Source of the DNA: an uncultured Oscillospiraceae bacterium
Lineage (GTDB): Bacteria; Bacillota; Clostridia; Oscillospirales; Ruminococcaceae
Reading direction: 5' to 3'
DNA: 64,000 bases
Assembly: GCA_934486875.1 (NCBI GenBank)
Contig: CAKSPU010000002.1
Location: 30,345 to 94,344, forward strand
Below the pieces are notes generated by a model that saw nothing but the letters and a program-made list of their open reading frames with translations, made no database searches and was not told the origin of the DNA. Numbering within the stretch: position 1 is the stretch's first letter; each line of letters opens with the position of its first letter. Both the position numbers and the translations under genes were made by a program. Below, piece after piece: positions 11,123 through 19,464 of this stretch.

Positions 11123-12451
11123 ATGGATAAGCTTTATGCAGCTTACACCGAGAACAACAGGATCGACCCTAAGTATTACGATAAATTCAGCGTTAAAAGA
11201 GGACTCAGAAACCCCGACGGCTCAGGCGTTATGGCAGGCGTTACAAATATCTGCAATGTTCACGGATATGTGCTCAATGAGGGCGAGAAGTTCCCCGATG
11301 AGGGAAAGCTCGTGTTCCGTGGCTACAACATCAACGACCTTGTTGAAAATGCTGTTGCGGAGAACCGCTTCGGTTATGAGGAAATTGCATATCTTCTTCT
11401 TGGCGGCAAGCTTCCCGACAAGGCAGAGCTTGAAAATTTCGGCAGGCTTCTTGACGGCAACAGAGAGCTTCCCGACGGATTTTTCGAGGATATGATCCTT
11501 AAAGCTCCCTCGAAGAATATTATGAACAAGATGTCCCGTTCGGTGCTTGCTCTTTATTCCTATGATGAATGTCCCGACAACACAGGCGCAAAGCACGAGG
11601 TGGACACAGCTATTTCCATTATTGCGAAGATGCCCGTTATTATGGTTGATGCTTACAACGTCAAGCAGAGATATTACAATCACGGCACAATGTTTATGCA
11701 CCCCCTTATCCCGGGTCTTTCCACAGCCGAAACTATCCTTTCACTGCTCCGTCCCGACAGGCAGTACACCGATGAAGAAGCAAAGCTTCTTGACATTATG
11801 CTTATGCTCCACGCTGAGCACGGCGGCGGAAACAACTCCACATTTACCTGCCGTGTGCTTACATCTTCCGGCACAGACCCCTATGCGGCATATTCCGCAG
11901 CTATCGGCTCGCTTAAGGGTCCCCGTCACGGCGGTGCCAACCACAAGGTGCTTGAAATGCAGCGCTGCGTAATGGAGAATGTTCAGCACTGGGACGATGA
12001 GGGCGAGGTCGCAGATTTCCTTACAAAGATTCTGAAAAAGGAAGCGGGAGACGGCAGCGGACTTATCTACGGTATGGGTCACGCAGTTTATACCCTTTCC
12101 GACCCCAGAGCGGTTATCCTCAAAAAGAATGCGGAGAAAATGGCTCTCGACAGCGAGTTCGAGCCCGAGTACAGGCTTCTTGAAACTATCGAGCGTCTTA
12201 CCCCCGAGCTTTTCAAGAAGGTCACAGGCAATGACAAGAAGATGTGCGCAAACGTGGATATGTACAGCGGTTTTGTTTACAAGATGCTTGGCATTCCCGA
12301 GGATCTTTACACGCCTCTCTTTGCAACATCACGTATGGCAGGCTGGTGTGCTCACCGCTTTGAGGAAGCTATGACAGGCAAGAGAATTATCCGTCCCGCT
12401 TACAAGAGCGTAAGCAAGGAAAAAAATTATGTCAAGCTTTCTGACAGATAA
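11123..12451 (+). CDS. gltA: Citrate synthase
   Basis: Condenses oxaloacetate and acetyl-CoA to citrate. I take the ATG at 11123 (protein beginning MDKLYAAYTE, 442 residues) because an AAAGGA ribosome site lies nine bases before it; earlier in-frame ATGs at 11087 and 11114 have none. Catalytic motifs: LHAEHGGGNNSTF (first His), GPRHGGANHK, GMGHAVYTLSDPR (second His) and NVDMYSGFVY (Asp). In strict anaerobes this feeds 2-oxoglutarate and glutamate synthesis. Possibly co-transcribed with the aspartate kinase gene, as I see no promoter in the short gap. Confidence 0.96.
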   Translation: MDKLYAAYTENNRIDPKYYDKFSVKRGLRNPDGSGVMAGVTNICNVHGYVLNEGEKFPDEGKLVFRGYNINDLVENAVAENRFGYEEIAYLLLGGKLPDKAELENFGRLLDGNRELPDGFFEDMILKAPSKNIMNKMSRSVLALYSYDECPDNTGAKHEVDTAISIIAKMPVIMVDAYNVKQRYYNHGTMFMHPLIPGLSTAETILSLLRPDRQYTDEEAKLLDIMLMLHAEHGGGNNSTFTCRVLTSSGTDPYAAYSAAIGSLKGPRHGGANHKVLEMQRCVMENVQHWDDEGEVADFLTKILKKEAGDGSGLIYGMGHAVYTLSDPRAVILKKNAEKMALDSEFEPEYRLLETIERLTPELFKKVTGNDKKMCANVDMYSGFVYKMLGIPEDLYTPLFATSRMAGWCAHRFEEAMTGKRIIRPAYKSVSKEKNYVKLSDR

Positions 12452-12476
12452 TTTTTGATACATATAATATGATTTC

Positions 12477-12508
12477 AGCCGCTCTCGGTTTCGGGAGCGG
12501 CTGTTGTT
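12477..12508 (+). terminator. Terminator after citrate synthase
   Basis: AGCCGCTC (12477-12484) and GAGCGGCT (12495-12502) form an 8-bp GC-rich stem, followed by a weak U tract (GTTGTTAT). The end of the tail merges with the left end of the MITE-like element. Confidence 0.65.
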
Positions 12509-12582
12509 ATACTAATAATCAATTGTTCTATAGATAAAGCCGACAGATGAAATAAGCCTATTCGTCTACAGTTTTATAATTT
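12508..12582. repeat. MITE-like element, copy A (degenerate right end)
   Basis: Starts ATACTAATAATCAATTG, the terminal repeat shared with four other sites in this window. It then follows the inverted complement of the right arm of copy D (TCTATAGATAAAGCCGACAG) and ends with GTCTACAGTTTTAT, the complement of the left arm of copies B and C. The right terminal repeat is decayed, so the boundary is approximate. It looks like a shortened or recombinant member of the family. Confidence 0.65.
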
Positions 12583-12640
12583 TTATGTCCATAATTACAC
12601 CTGCTTTTCTGTGCTCTCTCCCTGCTGCTGCGGATCTTCA

Positions 12641-12676
12641 ATAAAAACGGAGCCGAACAGAAATGTTCGGCTCCGA
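12641..12676 (-). terminator. Terminator of the late flagellar operon (outer copy)
   Basis: On the minus strand the stem GAGCCGAACA-TTTC-TGTTCGGCTC is followed by GTTTTTATT, a good intrinsic terminator for transcription arriving from the flagellar genes. A second perfect copy of the hairpin lies at 13025-13054, next to the last flagellar gene, but without the U tract. Confidence 0.75.
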
Positions 12677-13054
12677 CAGACTGTCGAAAAAGATATAGAT
12701 CTTGTACAAACTGTACAAAAAGCTTGGGGGAGTTGCTTTGTCCAAAACGTTCCACCGGAACGTTTTGGAGGGTAAATTTGCTTGGGTATGTAAAAAGGGG
12801 AAGGCGATCTGGTGAAGCAAACTTCACCTACGCCTCCCCTCGAAATGCTTTCGCATTTCTCACCCCTTGCTCCGTTTTTTTGAAATAAGGGGATTTCGCT
12901 GTCTGCGGACAGCGACGAGGGGCTCCACCCCTCGACCCCGCCACCTTTGAAAAGGTGGACGAAACTTTTACTTTTGTGTTTATTTGTGCAACTTTTTTCA
13001 TTTTGCTGCTTTTTCAACAAGCTGACGGAGCCGAACAGAAATGTTCGGCTCCGA
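12647..13054. repeat. Hairpin-array element between 30-bp direct repeats
   Basis: Two identical 30-bp copies of the flagellar terminator hairpin (12647-12676 and 13025-13054) enclose 348 bp. Inside are short perfect hairpins in a row: 12674-12686, 12742-12768 (12-bp stem, 3-nt loop), 12811-12828 nested in a longer stem 12796-12840, 12842-12859, 12897-12914, 12916-12934 and 12941-12958. The sequence 12721-12998 has a shortened relative at 22494-22600. Long frames cross it but are not conserved in frame between the copies, so I treat it as a non-coding repeat. Confidence 0.75.
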
Positions 13055-13060
13055 AAAAAT

Positions 13061-13528
13061 TCAGTGTGCGGAATTAAGCTTGCTGCCCTTGTTCACATCA
13101 ACGGCGGTAGCACCAAAATAGTTTACCACCTTTTTGCTCTTGGCAGTTTTTGTCATTTCCTCGTAGGTCTCATCACGCATCTGTTCAAGGCGCTGTATTG
13201 CAAGCCTGTCATTCTTTTTTATGCTGTCGGTAAGCTCTTTGAGCTCACCTATCTTCTCGGAAAGCTCCAGCATAGAGCCTGAAAGCCCCTCTATCTCCCT
13301 GAATGAGAGCAGGGCGTTTATGGTGTCCTTGCGCTCTATAGACTGAGCGTTTATCAGACTGCGCATTTCCATTGATATCCCGTCAACGGCGGTAACAATG
13401 TCCTGCCTCTGCCTGATAAGGTCGCCCACTCCGTCAATGTCCTCGTAGATTATCCGAGAGGTTATGTCATTATAATGTCTCAGCTGTTCGATCTTTTTAT
13501 CGACCAGCCCAAGAAGTCTGGGGTCCAT
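13061..13528 (-). CDS. Flagellar protein in the FliT position, probable chaperone
   Basis: A 155-residue, mostly helical, charged protein (LVDKKIEQLRHYNDITSRIIYEDIDGVGDLIRQRQDIV...). It follows fliS by 13 bp and is the last gene of the operon, the place FliT usually holds in fliD-fliS-fliT groups. I cannot match it to FliT by motif; helical flagellar chaperones of this size diverge strongly. Alternatives are a FlgN-like chaperone or an uncharacterised flagellar protein. Expression follows the flgM operon. Confidence 0.6.
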   Translation of the reverse strand: MDPRLLGLVDKKIEQLRHYNDITSRIIYEDIDGVGDLIRQRQDIVTAVDGISMEMRSLINAQSIERKDTINALLSFREIEGLSGSMLELSEKIGELKELTDSIKKNDRLAIQRLEQMRDETYEEMTKTAKSKKVVNYFGATAVDVNKGSKLNSAH

Positions 13529-13541
13529 ATGCCGACCTCCC

Positions 13542-13904
13542 TTATCTTACGGTCTTGCCCGCTTCATAAAAGGCATTTCTCAGCTCTGTTATCATCGGGA
13601 GTATCTCTTTGAGTATCTCGGGGTCTTTTTTCACATTCGCCTGAACGAGCCTTTCACGGAAATACTGATACAAAGCGGCAAGATTGTCGGATATCTCATA
13701 TTTCACCTTAAGGTGTGCGTCCAGAGCGTCGATTATGTCGCTGACTCTCATAATGGAGTTGTGCGCCTTGGGGATATCCTTGTCCTCGATGAATATTATC
13801 GCCTTGTTTATCTCGGTGATAGCCTTGTCGTAAAGAGCTATGAGAAGCTGGGCGGGGGTCATTGTGGTGACCGATTGCTGCATATATTTCTGGTAGGGAT
13901 TCAT
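13542..13904 (-). CDS. fliS: Flagellar export chaperone FliS
   Basis: A 120-residue four-helix protein beginning MNPYQKYMQQSVTTMTPAQLLIALYDKAI, the typical FliS start, with the amphipathic helices ending in ELRNAFYEAG. It binds the C-terminus of flagellin in the cytoplasm and prevents premature polymerisation. In FliW-containing bacteria it is also tied to the FliW-CsrA-flagellin switch, whose genes lie upstream in this operon. Located 59 bp after fliD. Length and motif are standard. Confidence 0.95.
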   Translation of the reverse strand: MNPYQKYMQQSVTTMTPAQLLIALYDKAITEINKAIIFIEDKDIPKAHNSIMRVSDIIDALDAHLKVKYEISDNLAALYQYFRERLVQANVKKDPEILKEILPMITELRNAFYEAGKTVR

Positions 13905-13963
13905 TTGTGATTATCCTTTCTCAGTCACTTTCCGCAGATGACAGGTGACCGACCGGAAAGCTT

Positions 13964-16687
13964 TTATCCGTTAGTGCTGCTTGATGTTCCGAAAATGGAG
14001 GAGGACTGGTTGTTCATTGTGGAGATATAGGATTCAAGAGTAGAATACTTATTCCACAGCCTTTCCTGCTCGTTCTCATATCTGTCATTGAGCTTGTCGA
14101 TAAGGCTCTGGAGATTTGAGATCTGATTGTATATCATATTATTGCGGTCGGAACGGGTATTTGCCACACCTGCCATAGCGGTGAGTGAGCCCTTGGGATA
14201 GCCGTTCTTGTTGGTGTTAGTGTCAATGGCAGCGGTAACTGCATTGTTGAGCACTGTTCCGAGACCGTTTGTGGTGTCGGTGAAGAAGTTTGCTATCTCG
14301 TCGCCGTACTTTTCGATAGCTGCATCAAGCTTGCTTTCATCGTCGATCTTCAGCTTGCCGTATTCGTTGAAATCGTCGGAGGTGTCGATGCCGAGAGCCT
14401 GAATGGTCATTCCGTTCACATTGGCGCAGCCCACAGCCTGACGTATCTGAGTGAACACCTTGGAGAGCGTGGAATCGTGGTAAAGGAGACCTGTCTTAGC
14501 CTTTTCCTCCCACTTTGTTATCTCATCAGCCTCCATTTCGTCCTTCTGGTCATCGGTCAGAGGGTCATAGTAGCTGCCGCTGTCCTTGGGACGCTTGGTG
14601 CTTACCTGCTCGTAAACCTTGTCGAGCATCTCATTGTATGCTTCAACGAAGCCGAGAATGGTTTCCTTTATCTTGCTTGTGTCCTTGGAGACCTTAACGG
14701 TTATCTCCTCGGCATCTCCGCTTGCAATGTCATCTTCGGTAAATTCCTTTACATCTGCAACGCTGAAGGTGGTTCCCTCAACGGTGAAGCTGTTGGAATT
14801 GCTTTCGAGTGTAACGCCGTTAACAGTCATCTGAGCGTTGGAGCCTCTGAGGGTCATACTGCCCACATTGTCAACGCCGCTGAGTGTATCTGTGCCGAAA
14901 AGCTGCTTGAATACCTCTGCGCTTTCGCCCTCGGCAGTGACAGTGTTCTTGCCTGTTACCGCAAGAACGCCTGTGGACTCGTCATATACGAAATATCCCG
15001 AGCGTACAAGGTCATTTATAGTTACCTTTCCGTCCTCGCCGTTGCCTGCCATATTGAATGTAAATCCGCCGTTTACGGTAAAGGATATTTTTGTGAGGTC
15101 GGAGATAACGTGGTCGGAGGGGTAGGGAGTTTCGGTGTAGTTGGAGGAAGCACCGTCAACTGTCACATCGCCGCTTGCGGACACGCTTACAGCTTCGCCT
15201 GCTGCGGGAGTGAACCTGATGCTTACGCCGTCATCATTACTTTCAACGGAGAATGAGCCCTTTCCGCTGGGGAAAGAGGCTTTGTATGCGTCATTCAGAG
15301 CTGTTGCTATCTCGTTGGTGGAATACTGCTTGTATTTCTTTTCGATTCCGAGAGTTTTGAGCTGCTCTGCCTCGGTAACGCCCTCTAAGTCGCTGCCGTT
15401 GTAGTTTACAACGCCCTCTGCGGAAACGGACATAACTGTTTCAAACTTGTCATCGGCGGTTTTCTTTGCATAGACAGTGCTGCCGTCCTGAGTGTACTGA
15501 TAGATAGTGTTGCCGTCAGCGTTGGTATGGAGTTTTGCGTTTATCTCGCTGTCGCCTACAGTTATCTTTTCGGTCTCCTGCTTCTTTGTAAGACCTGTTA
15601 TGGCAAGGGTCTTGCCGTTTACGGTAATGCCGTCATCTGCACCGAAGCCGTCTGCGGTGGTCTTGAACGTAAAACCGGTAATGCTCTTGTCGATATTCTT
15701 GTCGGAAAGACCCGTTGCAAGGGTGGGGTCTATTCCAAGCTCATCGCCCAGGCTGAAAAGGGAATTGAGCAGATTGCCGCTTGTCTGGCTTATTTTGAGC
15801 TCCTTGCCTGCGCCTGTCTGAGTGGTTTTCAGCTCAAAGGACTGGGAAAGGCTGTTGAAGGTCATTGTAACGCCTGCGTCGGACTTGTTTACAGTGTTCA
15901 TCATTTCCTTGACGGTGGTGTTTCTGTTGAATGAAAAATCCACGTCGTTTATGGAAAAGCTGAATGTATCACCGGAAAGCTCATTTACAAAATCAAGGCT
16001 GCCAAGCTTTGAGGTGGTGGATATCCTGTTGGAAGCGTCGTTTTTAAGACCCACAGCATCGTTGTATCCAACGGTAAAGGAGTGGGCAACCTTATCGCTT
16101 GCGGCATTTTCGATAGTCAGCTTGTTTGTGCCGTCCTTAAAGGAAAATCTTGCTGCGCTGATCTTACCGAAGGTATCGTTCAGGGCTGTAAGAAAATTGT
16201 CCTTGGCATTTTCGCCGCCCTCAAAGGTGATGTTTCTTGCAGAGCCGTCAAGGGTAACGGTGACGGTGTGGCTGCCCTCTGCGGCATTTGAAAAGTCAAG
16301 CTCAACAGTGCCTGCGGAAGCTCTTGTACCTGTGAGTGCGGCAGCCTTTGCCTGTGTAACGGAGGTGATGGTGTATTTCCCTGCGACTGCGTTTGCAGAT
16401 GCGGAAACTGCAAGGGAATCGTCCGAGGATTCAGCCTTGTTGCTCTTCATTACAGAGTTTGCCCTGATGGAAGAAGAGGACTCGATGTTCAGATACTTCT
16501 TCTTGAAGTCGGACATTGTTGTGATCACATTTCTGTAGGCTTCCTGCTTCCACTGAAGAGTCTGGAGCTTCTGCTTTCTCTTGTCGAGAGAATTTTTGGT
16601 ATTGGCAGTGCCTGCCTTGACCAGTGATTCTATATCAAGTCCCGAGGCAAGACCTGTCATTCTTGTGATTTCGTGAGTGGTTGCCAT
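13964..16687 (-). CDS. fliD: Flagellar hook-associated protein 2 (filament cap), enlarged
   Basis: Caps the growing filament and guides flagellin folding outside the cell. The conserved N-terminus (residues 1-25, RMTGLASGLDIESLVK) and helical C-terminus (about 690-907, with LSKVFTQIRQAV and LQSLIDKLNDRYENEQERLWNKY) match FliD. The 907 residues are much more than the usual 450-550; the extra length is a Thr/Gly/Asp-rich beta-type middle (about 100-680), likely surface exposed. No signal peptide, as expected for flagellar export. Downstream of csrA by 16 bp. Confidence 0.93.
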   Translation of the reverse strand: MATTHEITRMTGLASGLDIESLVKAGTANTKNSLDKRKQKLQTLQWKQEAYRNVITTMSDFKKKYLNIESSSSIRANSVMKSNKAESSDDSLAVSASANAVAGKYTITSVTQAKAAALTGTRASAGTVELDFSNAAEGSHTVTVTLDGSARNITFEGGENAKDNFLTALNDTFGKISAARFSFKDGTNKLTIENAASDKVAHSFTVGYNDAVGLKNDASNRISTTSKLGSLDFVNELSGDTFSFSINDVDFSFNRNTTVKEMMNTVNKSDAGVTMTFNSLSQSFELKTTQTGAGKELKISQTSGNLLNSLFSLGDELGIDPTLATGLSDKNIDKSITGFTFKTTADGFGADDGITVNGKTLAITGLTKKQETEKITVGDSEINAKLHTNADGNTIYQYTQDGSTVYAKKTADDKFETVMSVSAEGVVNYNGSDLEGVTEAEQLKTLGIEKKYKQYSTNEIATALNDAYKASFPSGKGSFSVESNDDGVSIRFTPAAGEAVSVSASGDVTVDGASSNYTETPYPSDHVISDLTKISFTVNGGFTFNMAGNGEDGKVTINDLVRSGYFVYDESTGVLAVTGKNTVTAEGESAEVFKQLFGTDTLSGVDNVGSMTLRGSNAQMTVNGVTLESNSNSFTVEGTTFSVADVKEFTEDDIASGDAEEITVKVSKDTSKIKETILGFVEAYNEMLDKVYEQVSTKRPKDSGSYYDPLTDDQKDEMEADEITKWEEKAKTGLLYHDSTLSKVFTQIRQAVGCANVNGMTIQALGIDTSDDFNEYGKLKIDDESKLDAAIEKYGDEIANFFTDTTNGLGTVLNNAVTAAIDTNTNKNGYPKGSLTAMAGVANTRSDRNNMIYNQISNLQSLIDKLNDRYENEQERLWNKYSTLESYISTMNNQSSSIFGTSSSTNG

Positions 16688-16703
16688 TGCTATGACCGTC
16701 CTT

Positions 16704-16958
16704 TCACTGTTTATTTATCTCATTAAAACGGGTGGGTGTATCGGTAAGAAACTTGTTCATAAAATCGGCGGAGACCTTGTTTACCGCTGCCTGAACATTA
16801 AATCCTCTCGACTCGAACATTTCCGAGCGGATTATCTTAACGTCCTTGGGAGCGCTTATTCCCAGCCTGACCTTGTCCTTGCCCGCTTCGACCACGTTTA
16901 CCACAACGTCATCGCCGATATGTATTCCCTCACCCGTTTTTCGGGTAATTATAAGCAT
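16704..16958 (-). CDS. csrA: Carbon storage regulator CsrA
   Basis: An 84-residue RNA-binding protein beginning MLIITRKTGEGIHIGDDVVVNVVEAGKDKVRLGISAPKDV, the conserved beta-strand core that binds ANGGA sites and blocks ribosome entry, typically on flagellin mRNA. The C-terminal tail is longer than in E. coli (61 residues), as is usual in Clostridia and Bacillus where FliW binds CsrA. It lies 25 bp after fliW, reproducing the classic fliW-csrA pair. Confidence 0.97.
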   Translation of the reverse strand: MLIITRKTGEGIHIGDDVVVNVVEAGKDKVRLGISAPKDVKIIRSEMFESRGFNVQAAVNKVSADFMNKFLTDTPTRFNEINKQ

Positions 16959-16983
16959 ACGGATATCATTCCTTTCTGAAAGA

Positions 16984-17439
16984 TCATTCCTTGGCTTTTG
17001 CGAAAACGGGGAATTTTATCGGGTAATCATCGGCGGCAATGACCTGCACAGCCTTGTTGTTGGCGGTGTTTATGATGATAGGGCTTTTGAGATTTACCGT
17101 TGCGTCCATATTGTCCTCGGGGATAACGGCGATAACGTAGAATTTTGCGTCTGCGTCATTTTCCATATCAAGCACCGCAACGTCCTCATCGGCAACGGTT
17201 ATGCGGTAATCGGGGCAAAATTCAAGGGGATCGAAAAGTATGAAGCAGAGGTTGGGGTTCTCCGTGCTCTGGAGCCATACGGGGCATTTGCCCTTGCCGA
17301 GAGGGGAGATAAGGATATAATCCCTGTAGTCCTCAAAGGCGAAAATCCCCTGGGGGAAGCTTATCACCTCGGCGGGGGAGACCTCTATCTCGTCGAAATC
17401 CCTTGTTTTAACTGTGATTCTGTTTACGGTATCGTTCAT
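16984..17439 (-). CDS. fliW: Flagellar assembly factor FliW
   Basis: Antagonist of CsrA: it is freed when flagellin is exported and then releases flagellin mRNA from repression. The protein (151 residues from MNDTVNRITVKT) shows ISFPQGIFAFEDYRDYILI, ENPNLCFILFDP and the C-terminal NLKSPIIINTANNKAVQV characteristic of FliW. An ATG two codons upstream (17445) overlaps the previous gene's stop as ATGA, but the GAGGA site is only a base away from it, so I prefer the start at 17439. Confidence 0.95.
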   Translation of the reverse strand: MNDTVNRITVKTRDFDEIEVSPAEVISFPQGIFAFEDYRDYILISPLGKGKCPVWLQSTENPNLCFILFDPLEFCPDYRITVADEDVAVLDMENDADAKFYVIAVIPEDNMDATVNLKSPIIINTANNKAVQVIAADDYPIKFPVFAKAKE

Positions 17440-17441
17440 AA

Positions 17442-18032
17442 TCATTCCTCATATCCCGGAGCTGCGCTTCTGGGGAAATATATGGGCTCGCCTACATATT
17501 CTATCTCAAGCTTAGGTCTCTGGTTCACGATGAACTCAACGGTACCGGGAACAAATTCAAGCTTTGCTTCGGGGCTTGTGTTCCAGTCCATATTAAGCTC
17601 AGATGCCTGATAGTTTATGCTGAGAGTGTTGCCCGACCAGCTGATGTCAGGACCGACCTTTGGCAGGAAGTCCATAATTGTCTCCATTGTCCTTGTTGCC
17701 TTGGCGGTGGCGATAGATGCAGGGGTGGCTTCAAAGTTGCAGAGAGCGTTGCCCTCGTTCACGATGTTCGCCACTGCCTGATATGCTACCTTCATACCCT
17801 TCTGGGCTTCGTCCTTGGCAAAGGTGTCAATGTTCTTGTGACCGTAGCCGAGACTTTCCCTTGCGGCGGTGTTGTCGATATTTATTTTGATGGGTTCTGC
17901 GGTTATCTGCATTCCCCCCGGACTTTTTGAGACAGAGACGGTGGGAGCGGGAGTATCGAGCTTCAGCTCCGCACGGGTAACGTTTATCTCAACATTGATA
18001 GGTACTGATGTTATATTAAGAAGCTGATCCAT
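17442..18032 (-). CDS. DUF6470 family flagellar-operon protein
   Basis: A 196-residue protein of the family that includes Bacillus subtilis YviE, always found between flgL and fliW. Recognisable features are the start LLNITSVPINVEINVTRAELKLDTP, the central YGHKNIDTFAKDEAQKGMKVAYQAVANIVNEG and the end IEYVGEPIYFPRS. No signal peptide or membrane segment. The function is unknown. Its fixed place in the operon suggests a role in hook-filament junction assembly or in the FliW/CsrA control. Confidence 0.88.
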   Translation of the reverse strand: MDQLLNITSVPINVEINVTRAELKLDTPAPTVSVSKSPGGMQITAEPIKINIDNTAARESLGYGHKNIDTFAKDEAQKGMKVAYQAVANIVNEGNALCNFEATPASIATAKATRTMETIMDFLPKVGPDISWSGNTLSINYQASELNMDWNTSPEAKLEFVPGTVEFIVNQRPKLEIEYVGEPIYFPRSAAPGYEE

Positions 18033-18065
18033 AACTGCGTCCTCCTTTTATAAATTTTCCGTATA

Positions 18066-19433
18066 TTATACGAAATCGAAAATGCTCTTGGGAAGTATGC
18101 CCGAACCGAGGGAAAGGGAAGCGTTGTAAGCGGCTTCGATAGACTTCATATTTGTTATCTCAGCTTCGATGTCAACGCCCTCAATGCTGTTCTGCTTCTC
18201 GGAAAGGCTTATGCGGTAAATGTCATTTCTGTCGATGTACATTTCCATATTGTTCTGCTTTACGCCGAGAGTGGTTATTGTGTCCATAACCTTGGAGTTT
18301 GCGGCATCAAGCTTGTCGATGTAGCGGTTTACGGAAGCTGTGTCGCCTTTTCTGAGAGCGGCGGCAGCGTCATAAACGAGCTGGATAAGGTTAAGCGAAT
18401 CGCCGTCATCATCTGTTCCGCAGCCTGTTATCTCAGCGCCGTTAAGGCTCATATCAAGGGCTGTGGCGGGATTTACGGCCCCGTTCTCGTCATACTTTAT
18501 TCCGAGACCGATATCAACATAAATGGGGGCTGTTCCGGGGAAGCCCTTGGCATTTGTGTACTCTGTGGGGTAATTAACGGTCTTGGTGTCGGAAAGCTTG
18601 CCTTCCTTGTCGTAATACTTTATGGTAGCGCCGTTTACGGAATTTTTAAGGTCATCACCCATAAGACTTACGGGGATATCGTTGTAGCAGACTATCCTGT
18701 CCTTGGGAGATGTGCTGAAATCGGGGCTGCCGTTTACGGTGAATTTAATTGTGTTTTTATCATTCTTGTCGGCGCTGCTGTAGTAGGTGTCGCCATTATA
18801 TTTGTCAAAATCGGTTATCTCGTTGCCGTCGGCATCGTAATACTTATCCACTTTAATTGTATTGCCCGCAGCGTCGGTATATGTGCCGTCATCGTTTCTT
18901 GTGAGGGTCTTGCCGTCTGTTTCCGCAGTGTCATAATCATTGCCGTAGACCTTTGTTGTGCCGTCGGCAAAGGTTATCTCAACTCTTGAATGAACTGTGA
19001 AGGGGGTCTTGTCATTGCTTGCGGAGCCGAACATCTGCCTTGTGGCGAAATCGGTGTTCATATCCTGAAGCATATGCTCCGCCTGTTGCTCCATTTCAAG
19101 TGCGATGATGTCAAGCTCGGTCTGATCCATAGTGTCCTGAACGGAAACTATCTTGGACTTTACATTAAGATATGTCTTGTCGGCAATATCGTAAAGAGCG
19201 TCCTCGGCAGCGTAGTAGAAATCCTTTGCAGTATTAAGGTTCTCGTCATAGATGTCGAGATTTTCAAGGGATTTTCTTACGTGGGCAGCCTTTGCCGCAG
19301 AAGAGGAGCCCTCGCTGGCACGGTTGTATTTTCTCTGAGTGAGTATCTTTGTCTGGGATTTCAGATAGCTTGAAAGCAGGGTGTTATAACTGTTTAAAAA
19401 CGTTCCGCTGAACGCATTGTTGGTAACTCGCAT
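18066..19433 (-). CDS. flgL: Flagellar hook-associated protein 3
   Basis: Junction protein between FlgK and the filament. The N-terminal helix (MRVTNNAFSGTFLNSYNTLLSSYLKSQ, then the ASEGSSSAAKAAHVRKSLENLDIYDENLNTAKDF region) and the C-terminal helix (EGVDIEAEITNMKSIEAAYNASL) form the flagellin-like D0/D1 core. The 455 residues exceed the common 300 because of a middle domain (about 150-330) rich in Asp, Thr and Gly, probably surface exposed. Thirty-one base pairs after flgK and 33 bp before DUF6470. Confidence 0.92.
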   Translation of the reverse strand: MRVTNNAFSGTFLNSYNTLLSSYLKSQTKILTQRKYNRASEGSSSAAKAAHVRKSLENLDIYDENLNTAKDFYYAAEDALYDIADKTYLNVKSKIVSVQDTMDQTELDIIALEMEQQAEHMLQDMNTDFATRQMFGSASNDKTPFTVHSRVEITFADGTTKVYGNDYDTAETDGKTLTRNDDGTYTDAAGNTIKVDKYYDADGNEITDFDKYNGDTYYSSADKNDKNTIKFTVNGSPDFSTSPKDRIVCYNDIPVSLMGDDLKNSVNGATIKYYDKEGKLSDTKTVNYPTEYTNAKGFPGTAPIYVDIGLGIKYDENGAVNPATALDMSLNGAEITGCGTDDDGDSLNLIQLVYDAAAALRKGDTASVNRYIDKLDAANSKVMDTITTLGVKQNNMEMYIDRNDIYRISLSEKQNSIEGVDIEAEITNMKSIEAAYNASLSLGSGILPKSIFDFV

Positions 19434-19464
19434 CGTGTATCAGCTCCTTAAGATTATAGCTTTA

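Noticed and set aside
12595-13020. Long minus-strand open frame through the hairpin-array element (contains SFVHLFKGGGVEG)
   Set aside because: The frame runs through the inverted repeats, the reading frame is not kept in the related copy at 22494-22600, and there is no ribosome site. Treated as a chance translation of a repeat.
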